64,000 nt of DNA from Gammaproteobacteria bacterium. GTDB taxonomy: Bacteria > Pseudomonadota > Gammaproteobacteria > SZUA-229. Shown in pieces: positions 27,960-36,086 of the stretch. The stretch spans positions 81,681 through 145,680 of the forward strand of contig JAOULC010000002.1 of assembly GCA_029882215.1 (NCBI GenBank), read 5' to 3'. The position numbers were made by a program, and so were the translations under genes. The notes beneath the pieces are model-generated. The model saw only the letters and a list, made by a program, of their open reading frames with translations. It was not told where the DNA came from and did not search any database. The first letter of the stretch is position 1; each line of letters begins with the position of its first letter.

Positions 27960-28856
27960 ATGATGACAGCGGAACAAGATGATTTGTACGCAGGTGAGTT
28001 GAAGCTTAATGAACCTATGTCCAGACATACTACCTGGCGAGTGGGTGGTATTGCCGATCACTATTTTATTCCACAAGATATTGGTGACTTGCGGTGCTAC
28101 CTGCAAACATTAGCGCCAGACGAGTCGTTATTCTGGCTGGGGCTGGGAAGTAATTTACTGGTAAGAGATAAAGGTATCAGAGGCAGTGTGATTGCAACGG
28201 CAAATGCTTTAAGCGGTATTGATTGTCTTGATGGAAATATTGTCGAAGTCGGCGCGGGAGTGCCATGTGCAATATTAGCTAGATTTTGTGCAAGGAATAA
28301 TCTGATCGGCGGAGAATTCTTTGCAGGTATACCGGGCGTGGTTGGCGGTGCTTTACAAATGAATGCGGGTGCATTTGGCGGTGAGACCTGGCCACTTGTC
28401 GTTGAAGTAGAAACGATTAATAGAAGTGGTATCACACAGTGGCGATCTGAAAACGAATATATAACAAGTTACAGAAAAGTTGCAGGACCGGAAGGGGAGT
28501 GGTTTACCAAGGCAAGGTTCAGATTTTCATCTGGTGACGGTGAGAAAGCGGCAGCTGAGATTAAAGCGCTGCTGGCAAAACGTGCTGCATCACAACCAAC
28601 CGGAACTGCGAATTGTGGTTCAGTGTTTAGAAACCCGGAGTCAGGGTTTGCAGCGCAACTTATAGAGCAAACAGGACTGAAAAATTTCAGACTGGGCGGT
28701 GCTTATGTATCTGACAAACATGCAAACTTTATTATTAATGATGGAACGGCCACAGCTGCTGATATAGAGGGGCTGATCTATTATGTTAAGGAACAGGTTC
28801 TGAAAAACACCGGTATAGAACTTATGCCGGAAGTACAAATAGTAGGTGATAAGTAA
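27960..28856 (+). CDS. murB: UDP-N-acetylenolpyruvoylglucosamine reductase MurB
   Basis: A 298-residue FAD enzyme that reduces the enolpyruvyl group to make UDP-MurNAc. FAD-binding segments HTTWRVGGIADHYF and LGLGSNLLVRDKG, GIPGVVGGALQMNAGAFGGE, a catalytic-region NCGSVFRNPE with its Ser, and C-terminal KHANFIINDGTATAADI are visible. At about 300 residues it matches the shorter (type II) MurB form rather than the roughly 340-residue enzyme of E. coli. It starts directly after the murC stop; the second of two adjacent ATG codons is an equal choice. Confidence 0.95.
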   Translation: MMTAEQDDLYAGELKLNEPMSRHTTWRVGGIADHYFIPQDIGDLRCYLQTLAPDESLFWLGLGSNLLVRDKGIRGSVIATANALSGIDCLDGNIVEVGAGVPCAILARFCARNNLIGGEFFAGIPGVVGGALQMNAGAFGGETWPLVVEVETINRSGITQWRSENEYITSYRKVAGPEGEWFTKARFRFSSGDGEKAAAEIKALLAKRAASQPTGTANCGSVFRNPESGFAAQLIEQTGLKNFRLGGAYVSDKHANFIINDGTATAADIEGLIYYVKEQVLKNTGIELMPEVQIVGDK

Positions 28857-29780
28857 ATGCCGGCTGAAAATAAACGATTTGGGAAAGTTGCTGTATTAAT
28901 GGGCGGCTGGTCAGCTGAACGTGAAGTATCTTTAAACAGCGGTGCTGCTGTATTAAGCGCATTACTAAAAGCCGGCGTTGATGCGCATGGAATTGATTTT
29001 AAAAAAGCAGATACTGAGCAGTTAAGTGAATTTGACCGTGTGTTTAATATTTTACACGGCCGTGGTGGTGAAGACGGTGTTGTGCAAGGTTTGCTAGAGT
29101 ATATGGGGATACCTTATACAGGTACCGGGATATTAGGTTCAGCCCTGGCAATGGATAAAATAAGAACAAAAAATATCTGGACCAGTTGCTGCCTGCAAAC
29201 ACCGGAATATAAGACAGTAAAAGACATGGCTGACTGTGAACTTGCTATCAGTGAGCTGGGTTTGCCTGTGATCGTTAAGCCTGCGCTTGAGGGTTCGAGT
29301 ATTGGCATTAGTAAAGTAGAAAAAGCAAGTGATATGAGAGCAGCGTTTGAGCTGGCCAGCAAATGTGACAGTGAAGTGCTAGTAGAAAAGTGGATTGACG
29401 GAGAAGAATATACAGCATCAATTCTTAACAGACAGGTTCTGCCTTTGATACGCCTGAGAACGGCGAATAAGTTTTATGATTATGAGGCAAAATACAAATC
29501 AGATAGCACAGAGTATTTATGCCCGTGTGGATTATCAGAGGAAAAAGAACAGGAAATGACCGGTATCGCGTTGACTGCATTTGATGCAATATCTGCGTCT
29601 GGCTGGGGACGAATTGATTTTATGCTCGATGAGCAACAGCGGCCGTGGTTAATAGAAGCGAATACCGTGCCCGGAATGACGGATCATAGTCTGGTGCCCA
29701 TGGCGGCAAAGCAGGCCGGATATAGCTTTGAAAATTTGGTTGTTGAAATTCTGAAGACATCACTGGATGAGAATGTTTAG
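28857..29780 (+). CDS. ddlB: D-alanine--D-alanine ligase
   Basis: A 307-residue ATP-grasp enzyme that makes the D-Ala-D-Ala dipeptide used by MurF. The N-terminal VLMGGWSAEREVSLNSGAAV, the ATP-grasp segment LPVIVKPALEGSSIGISKV, CPCGLSEEKE loop and the C-terminal IDFMLDEQQRPWLIEANTVPGMTDHSLVPMAA are typical. By position it is the DdlB of the cluster. It directly follows murB without a gap and overlaps ftsQ by 14 bases. Confidence 0.96.
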   Translation: MPAENKRFGKVAVLMGGWSAEREVSLNSGAAVLSALLKAGVDAHGIDFKKADTEQLSEFDRVFNILHGRGGEDGVVQGLLEYMGIPYTGTGILGSALAMDKIRTKNIWTSCCLQTPEYKTVKDMADCELAISELGLPVIVKPALEGSSIGISKVEKASDMRAAFELASKCDSEVLVEKWIDGEEYTASILNRQVLPLIRLRTANKFYDYEAKYKSDSTEYLCPCGLSEEKEQEMTGIALTAFDAISASGWGRIDFMLDEQQRPWLIEANTVPGMTDHSLVPMAAKQAGYSFENLVVEILKTSLDENV

Positions 29781-30627
29781 AAAAAATAAAAACAAGAAAC
29801 ATGTTTCAGCTGTTAAGAAAAATACACAGTCTGAAAAGTCATTGCGAGGAATTATTATAGCAAAGGCTTTCTTGTTGCTACTGGTTGTTGCAGCAGGATA
29901 TGCAGTAACGCAATGGTACAGTACAGCTCATCTTTTTACTGTGAAACAGGTTCGTATTGAGGGGGAGTTCAATTACATCAGTAAAAGCCAGATTAAAGAA
30001 AGAATATCCGGTCACTCCGTAGGTGGGTTTTTTGATCTGGATATTGTTGCCTTACGGAATGAACTTGTGCAGATGCAATGGGTCGGTGACGCCTATATTA
30101 GAAGAGAGTGGCCTGATTCGGTTGTTATCCGGGTTGTTGAAAAAAAACCTGTCGCCAAATGGAATGCTAGTGGTGTGCTAACGGCGAACGGAGATCTTTT
30201 TTATCCGGATGGCTCGGCGAAAAAACTAGAGCTGGTTCAGTTAAACGGGCCACAGGGACGGCACGGTTATGTATTATCTGAATTTAATAAAATGCAGTCT
30301 CTGCTGCATCTGGCTGAGATCAAAGTCAGTCGTCTTTCTCAAAATGAAAGACGTTCGTGGCAGATGACTATAGGTGATATGACGATACATTTGGGTCGAA
30401 AAAATATTTACAAAAAGATAGAAAATCTGGCGGCTGTTTATACAAAATTAATTAAACCAGAAGCTGATGCGATAAGGCAAATTGACTTCCGTTATACCAA
30501 TGGCTTTGCAGTTAACTGGAAAAATAAAGATGTAACAAGTAAAAAATTTGAATATTTACGCGTGACTGAGATGAATCAATTTAAAACTGGAAGTGTTTTT
30601 TTGGTAGGGGCGACGAATAATGTCTAA
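29767..30627 (+). CDS. ftsQ: Cell division protein FtsQ
   Basis: A 286-residue bitopic divisome protein linking early and late division proteins and binding FtsL/FtsB. A basic cytoplasmic tail (about 1-30), one membrane span (about 33-52), a POTRA domain (LFTVKQVRIEGEFNYISKSQI onwards, about 58-127) and the FtsQ beta domain with WPDSVVIRVVEKKPVAKWN are seen. ATG 29767 or ATG 29773 may be the start; both fall inside the end of ddlB. It overlaps ftsA by eight bases. Confidence 0.94.
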   Translation: MRMFRKNKNKKHVSAVKKNTQSEKSLRGIIIAKAFLLLLVVAAGYAVTQWYSTAHLFTVKQVRIEGEFNYISKSQIKERISGHSVGGFFDLDIVALRNELVQMQWVGDAYIRREWPDSVVIRVVEKKPVAKWNASGVLTANGDLFYPDGSAKKLELVQLNGPQGRHGYVLSEFNKMQSLLHLAEIKVSRLSQNERRSWQMTIGDMTIHLGRKNIYKKIENLAAVYTKLIKPEADAIRQIDFRYTNGFAVNWKNKDVTSKKFEYLRVTEMNQFKTGSVFLVGATNNV

Positions 30628-31861
30628 GAGATCAGAAAAAAATATGATTGTAGGACTGGATATTGGAACATCCAAAATTGTTGCTATCGTTGGGGAATAT
30701 GATCCGTCTGTTGACGGTAGCGTCGAGATAATAGGAATCGGTTCTCATCCATCACGCGGACTGAAGAAAGGTGTGGTTGTTAATATTGAGTCGACAGTTC
30801 AATCCATTCAGCGGGCAATTGAAGAGGCGGAGCTGATGGCCGGGTGTCAGATAAATTCTGTCTATGCCGGGATAGCGGGCAGCCATATTAAAAGTCTGAA
30901 TTCACACGGTATTGTGGCGATTAAAGATCGCGAAGTAACAACCGGTGACCTAGATCGAGTTATTGATGCAGCAAGAGCAGTTGCTATTCCGGCTGATCAG
31001 AGAGTACTTCATATTCTGCCGCAGGAATTTATTATCGATAAACAGGAAGGGATTCGAGAACCTATTGGTATGTCTGGAGTCAGGCTTGAGGCTAAAGTTC
31101 ACCTGGTAACCGGGGCGGTTGGTGCTGCACAAAATATTATTAAGTGTGTAAGGCGCTGCGGTTTAGAAGTTGATGACATTATTCTTGAGCAGCTGGCATC
31201 CAGTTACTCAATATTGACTGATGATGAAAAAGAACTGGGTGTTTGTATTGTTGATATTGGCGGTGGTACAACCGATATTGCTGTATTTACAGACGGTGCT
31301 ATCAGGCATACAGCCGTGATACCTATAGCTGGTGATCAGGTTACAAATGATATAGCAGTAGCGCTTAGAACTCCGACACAAAATGCCGAGGAAATTAAAA
31401 TCAAATACGCTTGTGCACTACGCCAGCTGGCAAACCCGGACGAAACTATCGAGGTCCCGAGTGTTGGCGAGCGTGCGGCGCGGCAATTATCACGTCAGAC
31501 GTTGGCAGAAGTTGTTGAACCCAGATATGAAGAGTTGCTGCAGTTAGTGCATGCCGAGCTGAGGAAAAGTGGCTTTGAAGAATTGATTGCAGCAGGTCTG
31601 GTCATGACTGGAGGTAGCTCAAAAATGGATGGGGTTGTAGAACTGGCAGAAGAAATATTTCATATGCCAGTGAGACTGGGCTACCCGCAATATGTTACCG
31701 GGTTATCTGATGTAGTGAGGAATCCGATTTATGCAACGGGTGTCGGCTTGTTGTTATTCGGCAGACATAATCGTGATAGCGGTGAGAGAAGATTTAGTGA
31801 AGATTCGGGAATTAAATCAGTCTGGAGCAGAATGAAAACATGGTTCCAGGGCAACTTTTAA
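30620..31861 (+). CDS. ftsA: Cell division protein FtsA
   Basis: A 413-residue actin-like ATPase that tethers FtsZ to the membrane. The phosphate-1 loop GLDIGTSKIVAIVG, a 1C domain around 85-165, phosphate-2 VDIGGGTTDIAVF and adenosine-loop GLVMTGGSSKMDG are present. The C-terminal SGIKSVWSRMKTWFQGNF is the amphipathic membrane-targeting helix. It is followed by 48 bases and a clear ribosome binding site for ftsZ. Confidence 0.97.
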   Translation: MSKRSEKNMIVGLDIGTSKIVAIVGEYDPSVDGSVEIIGIGSHPSRGLKKGVVVNIESTVQSIQRAIEEAELMAGCQINSVYAGIAGSHIKSLNSHGIVAIKDREVTTGDLDRVIDAARAVAIPADQRVLHILPQEFIIDKQEGIREPIGMSGVRLEAKVHLVTGAVGAAQNIIKCVRRCGLEVDDIILEQLASSYSILTDDEKELGVCIVDIGGGTTDIAVFTDGAIRHTAVIPIAGDQVTNDIAVALRTPTQNAEEIKIKYACALRQLANPDETIEVPSVGERAARQLSRQTLAEVVEPRYEELLQLVHAELRKSGFEELIAAGLVMTGGSSKMDGVVELAEEIFHMPVRLGYPQYVTGLSDVVRNPIYATGVGLLLFGRHNRDSGERRFSEDSGIKSVWSRMKTWFQGNF

Positions 31862-31897
31862 CAAATTTGAAATAAACATAAAAGATTCGTGGCGACG

Positions 31898-31902
31898 AGG
31901 AG
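31898..31902 (+). promoter_or_regulatory. Ribosome binding site fixing the ftsZ start
   Basis: AGGAG stands seven bases before ATG 31910. It favours this ATG over the in-frame GTG at 31889, and gives the family-typical start MFELID. Confidence 0.8.
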
Positions 31903-31909
31903 TAGTAAA

Positions 31910-33046
31910 ATGTTTGAATTAATCGATTCAGTCAATCCAGGGGCAACCATCAAGGTTATCGGAGTTGGTGGCGGTGGTAGTAATGCTGTTATGCACATGG
32001 TGGAAAGTGGAATTGATGGCGTGGAGTTTATCTGCGCCAATACAGATTCTCAGGCTCTGCACAGTGCCAGTGGTGTTATGACATTACAGATAGGTAGCAA
32101 TATAACAAAGGGGCTGGGAGCTGGTGCAAATCCAGAAGTTGGACGTCATGCCGCACTTGAAGACAGAGAAAGGATTCAGGAAGCGATTAATGGTTCAGAT
32201 ATGGTGTTTATCACGGCTGGGATGGGCGGTGGTACAGGTACTGGCGCAGCGCCTATTGTTGCTCAGATTGCGCGTGAAATGGGGATACTGGTTGTTGGTG
32301 TTGTAACAAAACCATTTGGATTTGAAGGCTCAGGTCGTATGAAAATTGCCGCGAGCGGTGCTGAAGAATTGAGTAAACATGTTGATTCACTAATAACCAT
32401 TCCAAATGATAAATTACTAAGTGTCTTTGGTCGTGATTTTGACTTAATGAATGCATTTAAAGGTGCAAATGATGTTTTGCACGGGGCAGTACAGGGTATA
32501 ACTGAGCTGATTACCAGACCGGGTGTTATTAACGTGGATTTCGCCGATGTTAAAACAGTGATGTCGCAAATGGGTCAGGGTATGATGGGAAGTGGTCGGG
32601 CAACGGGAGAAAACCGCGCCAAGCATGCTGCCGAAGCCGCTATCGCGAGTCCGCTACTGGAAGATATTAATCTGGCTGGCGCAAAAGGGATATTAGTCAA
32701 TGTAACTGGGCGCGATTTAACATTGGGTGAGTTTCAGGATATTGGTGACATCATTTCATCGTTCTCTTCTGAGGATGCAACAGTGGTCATGGGTACAGCT
32801 GTTGATGAAGAAATGGGCGATGAGCTGAGAGTGACTGTCGTTGCTACAGGACTGGCAGGCGCAAAGCCGGCAATTAATAAAGTTAAAATCGTACCGAGGA
32901 ATTCGGATGGAAATGTAAACTATGATGCGCTAAATGCACCAGCTATTTCGCGTAGACAGGCGGTTGGAAGGGGTGTCGAATTGCCAGATCATTATGATGG
33001 AGAGATATTAGATATACCTGCATTTTTAAGAAAACAAGCGGATTAG
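31910..33046 (+). CDS. ftsZ: Cell division GTPase FtsZ
   Basis: A 378-residue tubulin homologue that forms the Z ring. The N-terminal GVGGGGSNAVMHM, the tubulin signature GGGTGTGAAPIVA, the T7 segment with NVDFADVKTVMSQMG, and the C-terminal conserved peptide DILDIPAFLRKQAD-like tail (reads EILDIPAFLRKQAD), which binds FtsA, ZipA and ZapD, are present. The disordered linker before the tail is short (roughly 50 residues). It is the last gene of the cluster; about 300 bases follow before lpxC. Confidence 0.98.
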   Translation: MFELIDSVNPGATIKVIGVGGGGSNAVMHMVESGIDGVEFICANTDSQALHSASGVMTLQIGSNITKGLGAGANPEVGRHAALEDRERIQEAINGSDMVFITAGMGGGTGTGAAPIVAQIAREMGILVVGVVTKPFGFEGSGRMKIAASGAEELSKHVDSLITIPNDKLLSVFGRDFDLMNAFKGANDVLHGAVQGITELITRPGVINVDFADVKTVMSQMGQGMMGSGRATGENRAKHAAEAAIASPLLEDINLAGAKGILVNVTGRDLTLGEFQDIGDIISSFSSEDATVVMGTAVDEEMGDELRVTVVATGLAGAKPAINKVKIVPRNSDGNVNYDALNAPAISRRQAVGRGVELPDHYDGEILDIPAFLRKQAD

Positions 33047-33344
33047 TCCTAACTGTTTGATTCTTATATGATTGTTTGCGTGACTGAGGGTTAGATATTG
33101 TCATTTTAAGTAAATTAGCTGTGGCCAATTACAGACTATATATTGTGAAATAAGTCAGGTATGATGCAATGTTCAGAATAAGCCTTGGGGTAAGCAGGGT
33201 TTATTGGGTCGCAAAGCGACCTGTCTTATGCGACGAAGCGAATCATAGCACTGATTAAGTGCTTGATAGAATGCAGATTTTTTATGTGGTTGTGTCATAA
33301 TTGCTACATAACATTTTAATTTGATTGGTTGGAGTAAGTTACTA
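33047..33344. other. ftsZ-lpxC intergenic region with two stem-loops
   Basis: About 300 bases without a gene. Two hairpins are visible: GGTCGC (33207-33212) with GCGACC (33216-33221) around an AAA loop, and AGCACT (33247-33252) with AGTGCT (33258-33263). A TTTTTT run lies about 15 bases after the second. They may end ftsZ transcription or shape the lpxC leader. I could not find a convincing promoter pair, though a separate lpxC promoter is expected. Confidence 0.45.
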
Positions 33345-34259
33345 GTGATAAAACAGCGGACTTTAAAGAATGTAATTCGTGCGACAGGCATTGGTTTACA
33401 TACGGGCGAAAAAGTTTATTTAACGCTGCGCCCAGCAGCACCCGAAACAGGTGTTGTTTTTAGACGTATTGACCTTGATCAACCGGTCGAAATTTGTGCA
33501 ACAGCAGAAAACGTAGGTGACACCACACTATCAACAACACTGTCTAATGGTGATGTTAAAGTATCGACAGTAGAGCACCTGCTTTCAGCTATGGCCGGTC
33601 TTGGCATTGATAACGCATATGTTGATGTCAGTGCGGCAGAAGTCCCAATCATGGATGGAAGTTCTGGTCCATTCGTGTTTCTATTACAATCTGCTGGGAT
33701 TGTTGAACAGGAAGCACCAAAACGATTTATCCGTATTATCAAGCCTGTTATTGTTGAATATGAGAATAAGTGGGCTCGATTTGATCCATTTGACGGTTTT
33801 AAAGTTAAATTTAGTATTGACTTTGATCACCCCGTGTTTAAAGGCTCACCCAGTTCTGCGGAAATTGATTTTTCTACAACATCCTTTGTAAAAGAAGTGA
33901 GTCGTGCCCGAACATTTGGGTTCATGAGTGACCTTGAAAAACTGCGTGCGCAAAATCTTGCATTAGGTGGCAGTATGGATAATGCCATCGTGGTTGATGA
34001 GTATCGGGTGCTTAATGAAGACGGCTTACGCTACGAAGACGAATTTGTAAAACATAAAATATTAGATGCGATTGGCGACCTGTATTTACTGGGGCATAGC
34101 CTGATAGGTGCATTCTCTGGTTACCGTTCAGGTCATGCATTAAATAACAATTTAATAAAAACACTGATCGCCGATAAGACTGCCTGGGAAGAGGTGACTT
34201 TTGAAGATAGTGAGGCGGTTTCACCTATTTCGTATGCGCAACCGGTTCAGGCTTATTGA
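33345..34259 (+). CDS. lpxC: UDP-3-O-acyl-N-acetylglucosamine deacetylase LpxC
   Basis: A 304-residue zinc deacetylase, the committed step of lipid A synthesis in the cytoplasm. I start it at GTG 33345, which gives the family-typical [24 protein letters not shown] and a normal length of about 305; GGAG lies at 33331-33334. The upstream in-frame TTG would add eight unsupported residues. Metal-ligand and active-site segments [17 protein letters not shown] and [33 protein letters not shown] are intact. Its last seven bases overlap the end of the convergent dciA. Confidence 0.96.
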   Translation: MIKQRTLKNVIRATGIGLHTGEKVYLTLRPAAPETGVVFRRIDLDQPVEICATAENVGDTTLSTTLSNGDVKVSTVEHLLSAMAGLGIDNAYVDVSAAEVPIMDGSSGPFVFLLQSAGIVEQEAPKRFIRIIKPVIVEYENKWARFDPFDGFKVKFSIDFDHPVFKGSPSSAEIDFSTTSFVKEVSRARTFGFMSDLEKLRAQNLALGGSMDNAIVVDEYRVLNEDGLRYEDEFVKHKILDAIGDLYLLGHSLIGAFSGYRSGHALNNNLIKTLIADKTAWEEVTFEDSEAVSPISYAQPVQAY

Positions 34260-34672
34260 TCGGCGTTCTTAGACAGACGAAGCAGCGATTTTTTAAGTTC
34301 TTCGTCTTCAATGGTGCCGGCAGTTTGACGGATTAAAGCGGCCGATTGATTTGACAGGCAAGGCTGGTGTCTTTTAGGTTTTGCTCGGGGTTTAACGGGC
34401 TGCTGAAATTTTATTTTGAAGGCGTTGACAGGAAAGTCCAACTCACTGTTTAGGCTGTTGCAGATTGTTTTGTGCTGTGTTCGTAAGCGAGCAGCCCAAA
34501 CTGGCGAATCGACGATCAAAGTGAGCTCTTGATCGTTTTGGTTATAGTTGGTCGCCTTAATATGTGAACGTGATGCTTCGGGTAGTAAGGGAAGTATGGT
34601 AGTGTTTAGTTTTTCAAGTAGCAGCTTTTTGTCTGTTACTCTAGAGTCTAGAAACTGGTCAATTGATCGCAT
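34253..34672 (-). CDS. dciA: DciA-family helicase-loading protein (DUF721)
   Basis: A 139-residue DUF721 protein. The N-terminal helical part and the KH-like core ([39 protein letters not shown], about 38-80) match DciA, the ancestral loader of the replicative helicase DnaB in bacteria lacking DnaC/DnaI. The C-terminal tail is basic and probably disordered. It lies convergent with lpxC in the same place as in Pseudomonas, with a seven-base overlap of the coding ends. Confidence 0.8.
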   Translation of the reverse strand: MRSIDQFLDSRVTDKKLLLEKLNTTILPLLPEASRSHIKATNYNQNDQELTLIVDSPVWAARLRTQHKTICNSLNSELDFPVNAFKIKFQQPVKPRAKPKRHQPCLSNQSAALIRQTAGTIEDEELKKSLLRLSKNADQ

Positions 34673-34749
34673 ATTTGAGAATTATTAGACTAGAAAGCTT
34701 AATTTTATAAGAAAAGATCTATAAATGCAGTGTTATTAAGAAATCATAT

Positions 34750-35658
34750 ATGAATATTATATTATTGACAAAATATCGTGGACGTCCTTGCAGGGTTCAA
34801 ATTGATCACCCTTTTCAATTGTCTTTACTCAGTGTGTTTTTACTCATGGTAATGGGTGTGGCTGGATTTATCGGCTATAAAACCGGAATTACTGCTAAAA
34901 ATGATAATCAAGTAACAGCAATTTATGATCAACTGATGCAACAAAGAGAAGAAATTGGTGAAGCCAAGTTAAATACTCAGGCTGAGCTAGATGCATTGGT
35001 TCGTCGTTCCGGTCAGTTACAGGCACACGTCATTCGTTTGAATGCACTGGGTCAGAAAGTAATGAAGCTGGCAAAAATGGATCCTGATGAGTTTGATTTC
35101 TCAAACCCACCGGCATTAGGCGGCCCTATAGAAGGTGAAACCGATACTCGCATTCGTTTTGATGGTGTTATTGATGATATGTTTACTGTTTTAAATGACC
35201 GTGAGCAGCAATTAACCGTTTTAGAGAGTGTGCTAATGACGACTCATATGGCTGAAGAAACTTCGCCAGAAGGTAGACCGATTAAACGCGGCTGGATATC
35301 TTCCTTTTTTGGTATGCGTACCAACCCTTTTTCGGGTAAGTCTGAAATGCATAAAGGAATGGATTTTGCCGGTAAAATGGGCAGTAAGGTTTATGCTGTG
35401 GCTGGCGGTGTCGTGACCTGGTCTGGACCACGGTATGGTTATGGCAATCTGGTAGAAATAAGTCATGGTAATGGCTATGTCACAAGATACGGACATAATG
35501 CGAGTAATCTTGCTACTGTTGGTGAAGCGGTTAAAAAAGGTCAGGTTATTTCACTGATGGGTTCGACAGGAAGATCAACGGGGCCTCACGTTCATTTTGA
35601 AGTTCTTAAAAAAGGTGTACGTGTCGATCCTTTGAAGTTTGTTCAGGCTCGTAACTAA
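34750..35658 (+). CDS. Membrane-anchored M23-family (LytM) peptidoglycan endopeptidase
   Basis: A 302-residue protein with a short N-terminal cytoplasmic part, one span (about 24-44), a coiled-coil periplasmic stalk (about 55-100) and a C-terminal LytM domain (about 195-295). The zinc site looks complete: HKGMDFAG, then YGHN and HVHFE, so unlike EnvC or NlpD it is predicted to be an active endopeptidase on peptidoglycan cross-links. It stands between dciA/lpxC and secA, as in Pseudomonas and relatives. The natural substrate and regulation are not visible. Confidence 0.88.
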   Translation: MNIILLTKYRGRPCRVQIDHPFQLSLLSVFLLMVMGVAGFIGYKTGITAKNDNQVTAIYDQLMQQREEIGEAKLNTQAELDALVRRSGQLQAHVIRLNALGQKVMKLAKMDPDEFDFSNPPALGGPIEGETDTRIRFDGVIDDMFTVLNDREQQLTVLESVLMTTHMAEETSPEGRPIKRGWISSFFGMRTNPFSGKSEMHKGMDFAGKMGSKVYAVAGGVVTWSGPRYGYGNLVEISHGNGYVTRYGHNASNLATVGEAVKKGQVISLMGSTGRSTGPHVHFEVLKKGVRVDPLKFVQARN

Positions 35659-35672
35659 CTTTAAATCAAATC

Positions 35673-35694
35673 AAAGGTATCGTCTGATACCTTT
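35673..35694 (+). terminator. Possible terminator hairpin after the M23 peptidase gene
   Basis: Perfect nine-pair stem AAAGGTATC/GATACCTTT with a four-base loop, 15 bases after the stop codon. The following tract (ATTGCCTCTTTG) is only moderately T-rich, so termination may be partial. Confidence 0.5.
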
Positions 35695-35846
35695 ATTGCC
35701 TCTTTGTACTTATATACCTGCTTTTTGTCATAATTCCTGCTTTTAGCAAGCAACTGGTTTCTTTTTATCTTATCCTTACGCTCTATTTCAGGCATAATAA
35801 GCATGGTTTGAAAAGTGCTGTTTAGCTGGCTGTAAATTACCTTATT

Positions 35847-35870
35847 AAGGCTCAAAGAAAGGCTCAAAGA
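35847..35870. repeat. Exact tandem duplication of 12 bp
   Basis: AAGGCTCAAAGA occurs twice in a row at 35847-35858 and 35859-35870. Likely a slippage product; no function is evident. Confidence 0.85.
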
Positions 35871-36086
35871 TAACGGAAATTACTGTGCGGCTCCCTAATA
35901 CTATGTGCACTTTTAAGATCAAAAACTTATGTTGCTGAGCCCTCTATACTGCAAGGCTCATGAAAGTTTTTGACTGGAATTCGTTCACGTTTTACAGATC
36001 AGTTATTATTTGGGGTTGTTTTCGCCAATACAGCGCTCAATATTGAATAGCGTTAACACAAAAATTTAAAATTTAAGGGTATTTCA

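Larger units (their letters stand above)
35659..36086. other. Region between the M23 peptidase and secA
   Basis: About 430 bases with no firm gene. A hairpin AAAGGTATC (35673-35681)/GATACCTTT (35686-35694), loop GTCT, may end the peptidase transcript. An exact tandem 12-bp duplication, AAGGCTCAAAGA, lies at 35847-35870. A leftward frame of 68 codons (35661-35867, TTG start) crosses both; it has no recognisable domain and its start lies in the duplication, so I do not call it a gene. A TTGACT at 35970-35975 may belong to a secA promoter, but no good -10 follows. No SecM-like arrest peptide was found. Confidence 0.4.

Noticed and set aside
35868-36086. SecM-type arrest peptide before secA
   Set aside because: No rightward frame with a signal sequence and an arrest motif was found.
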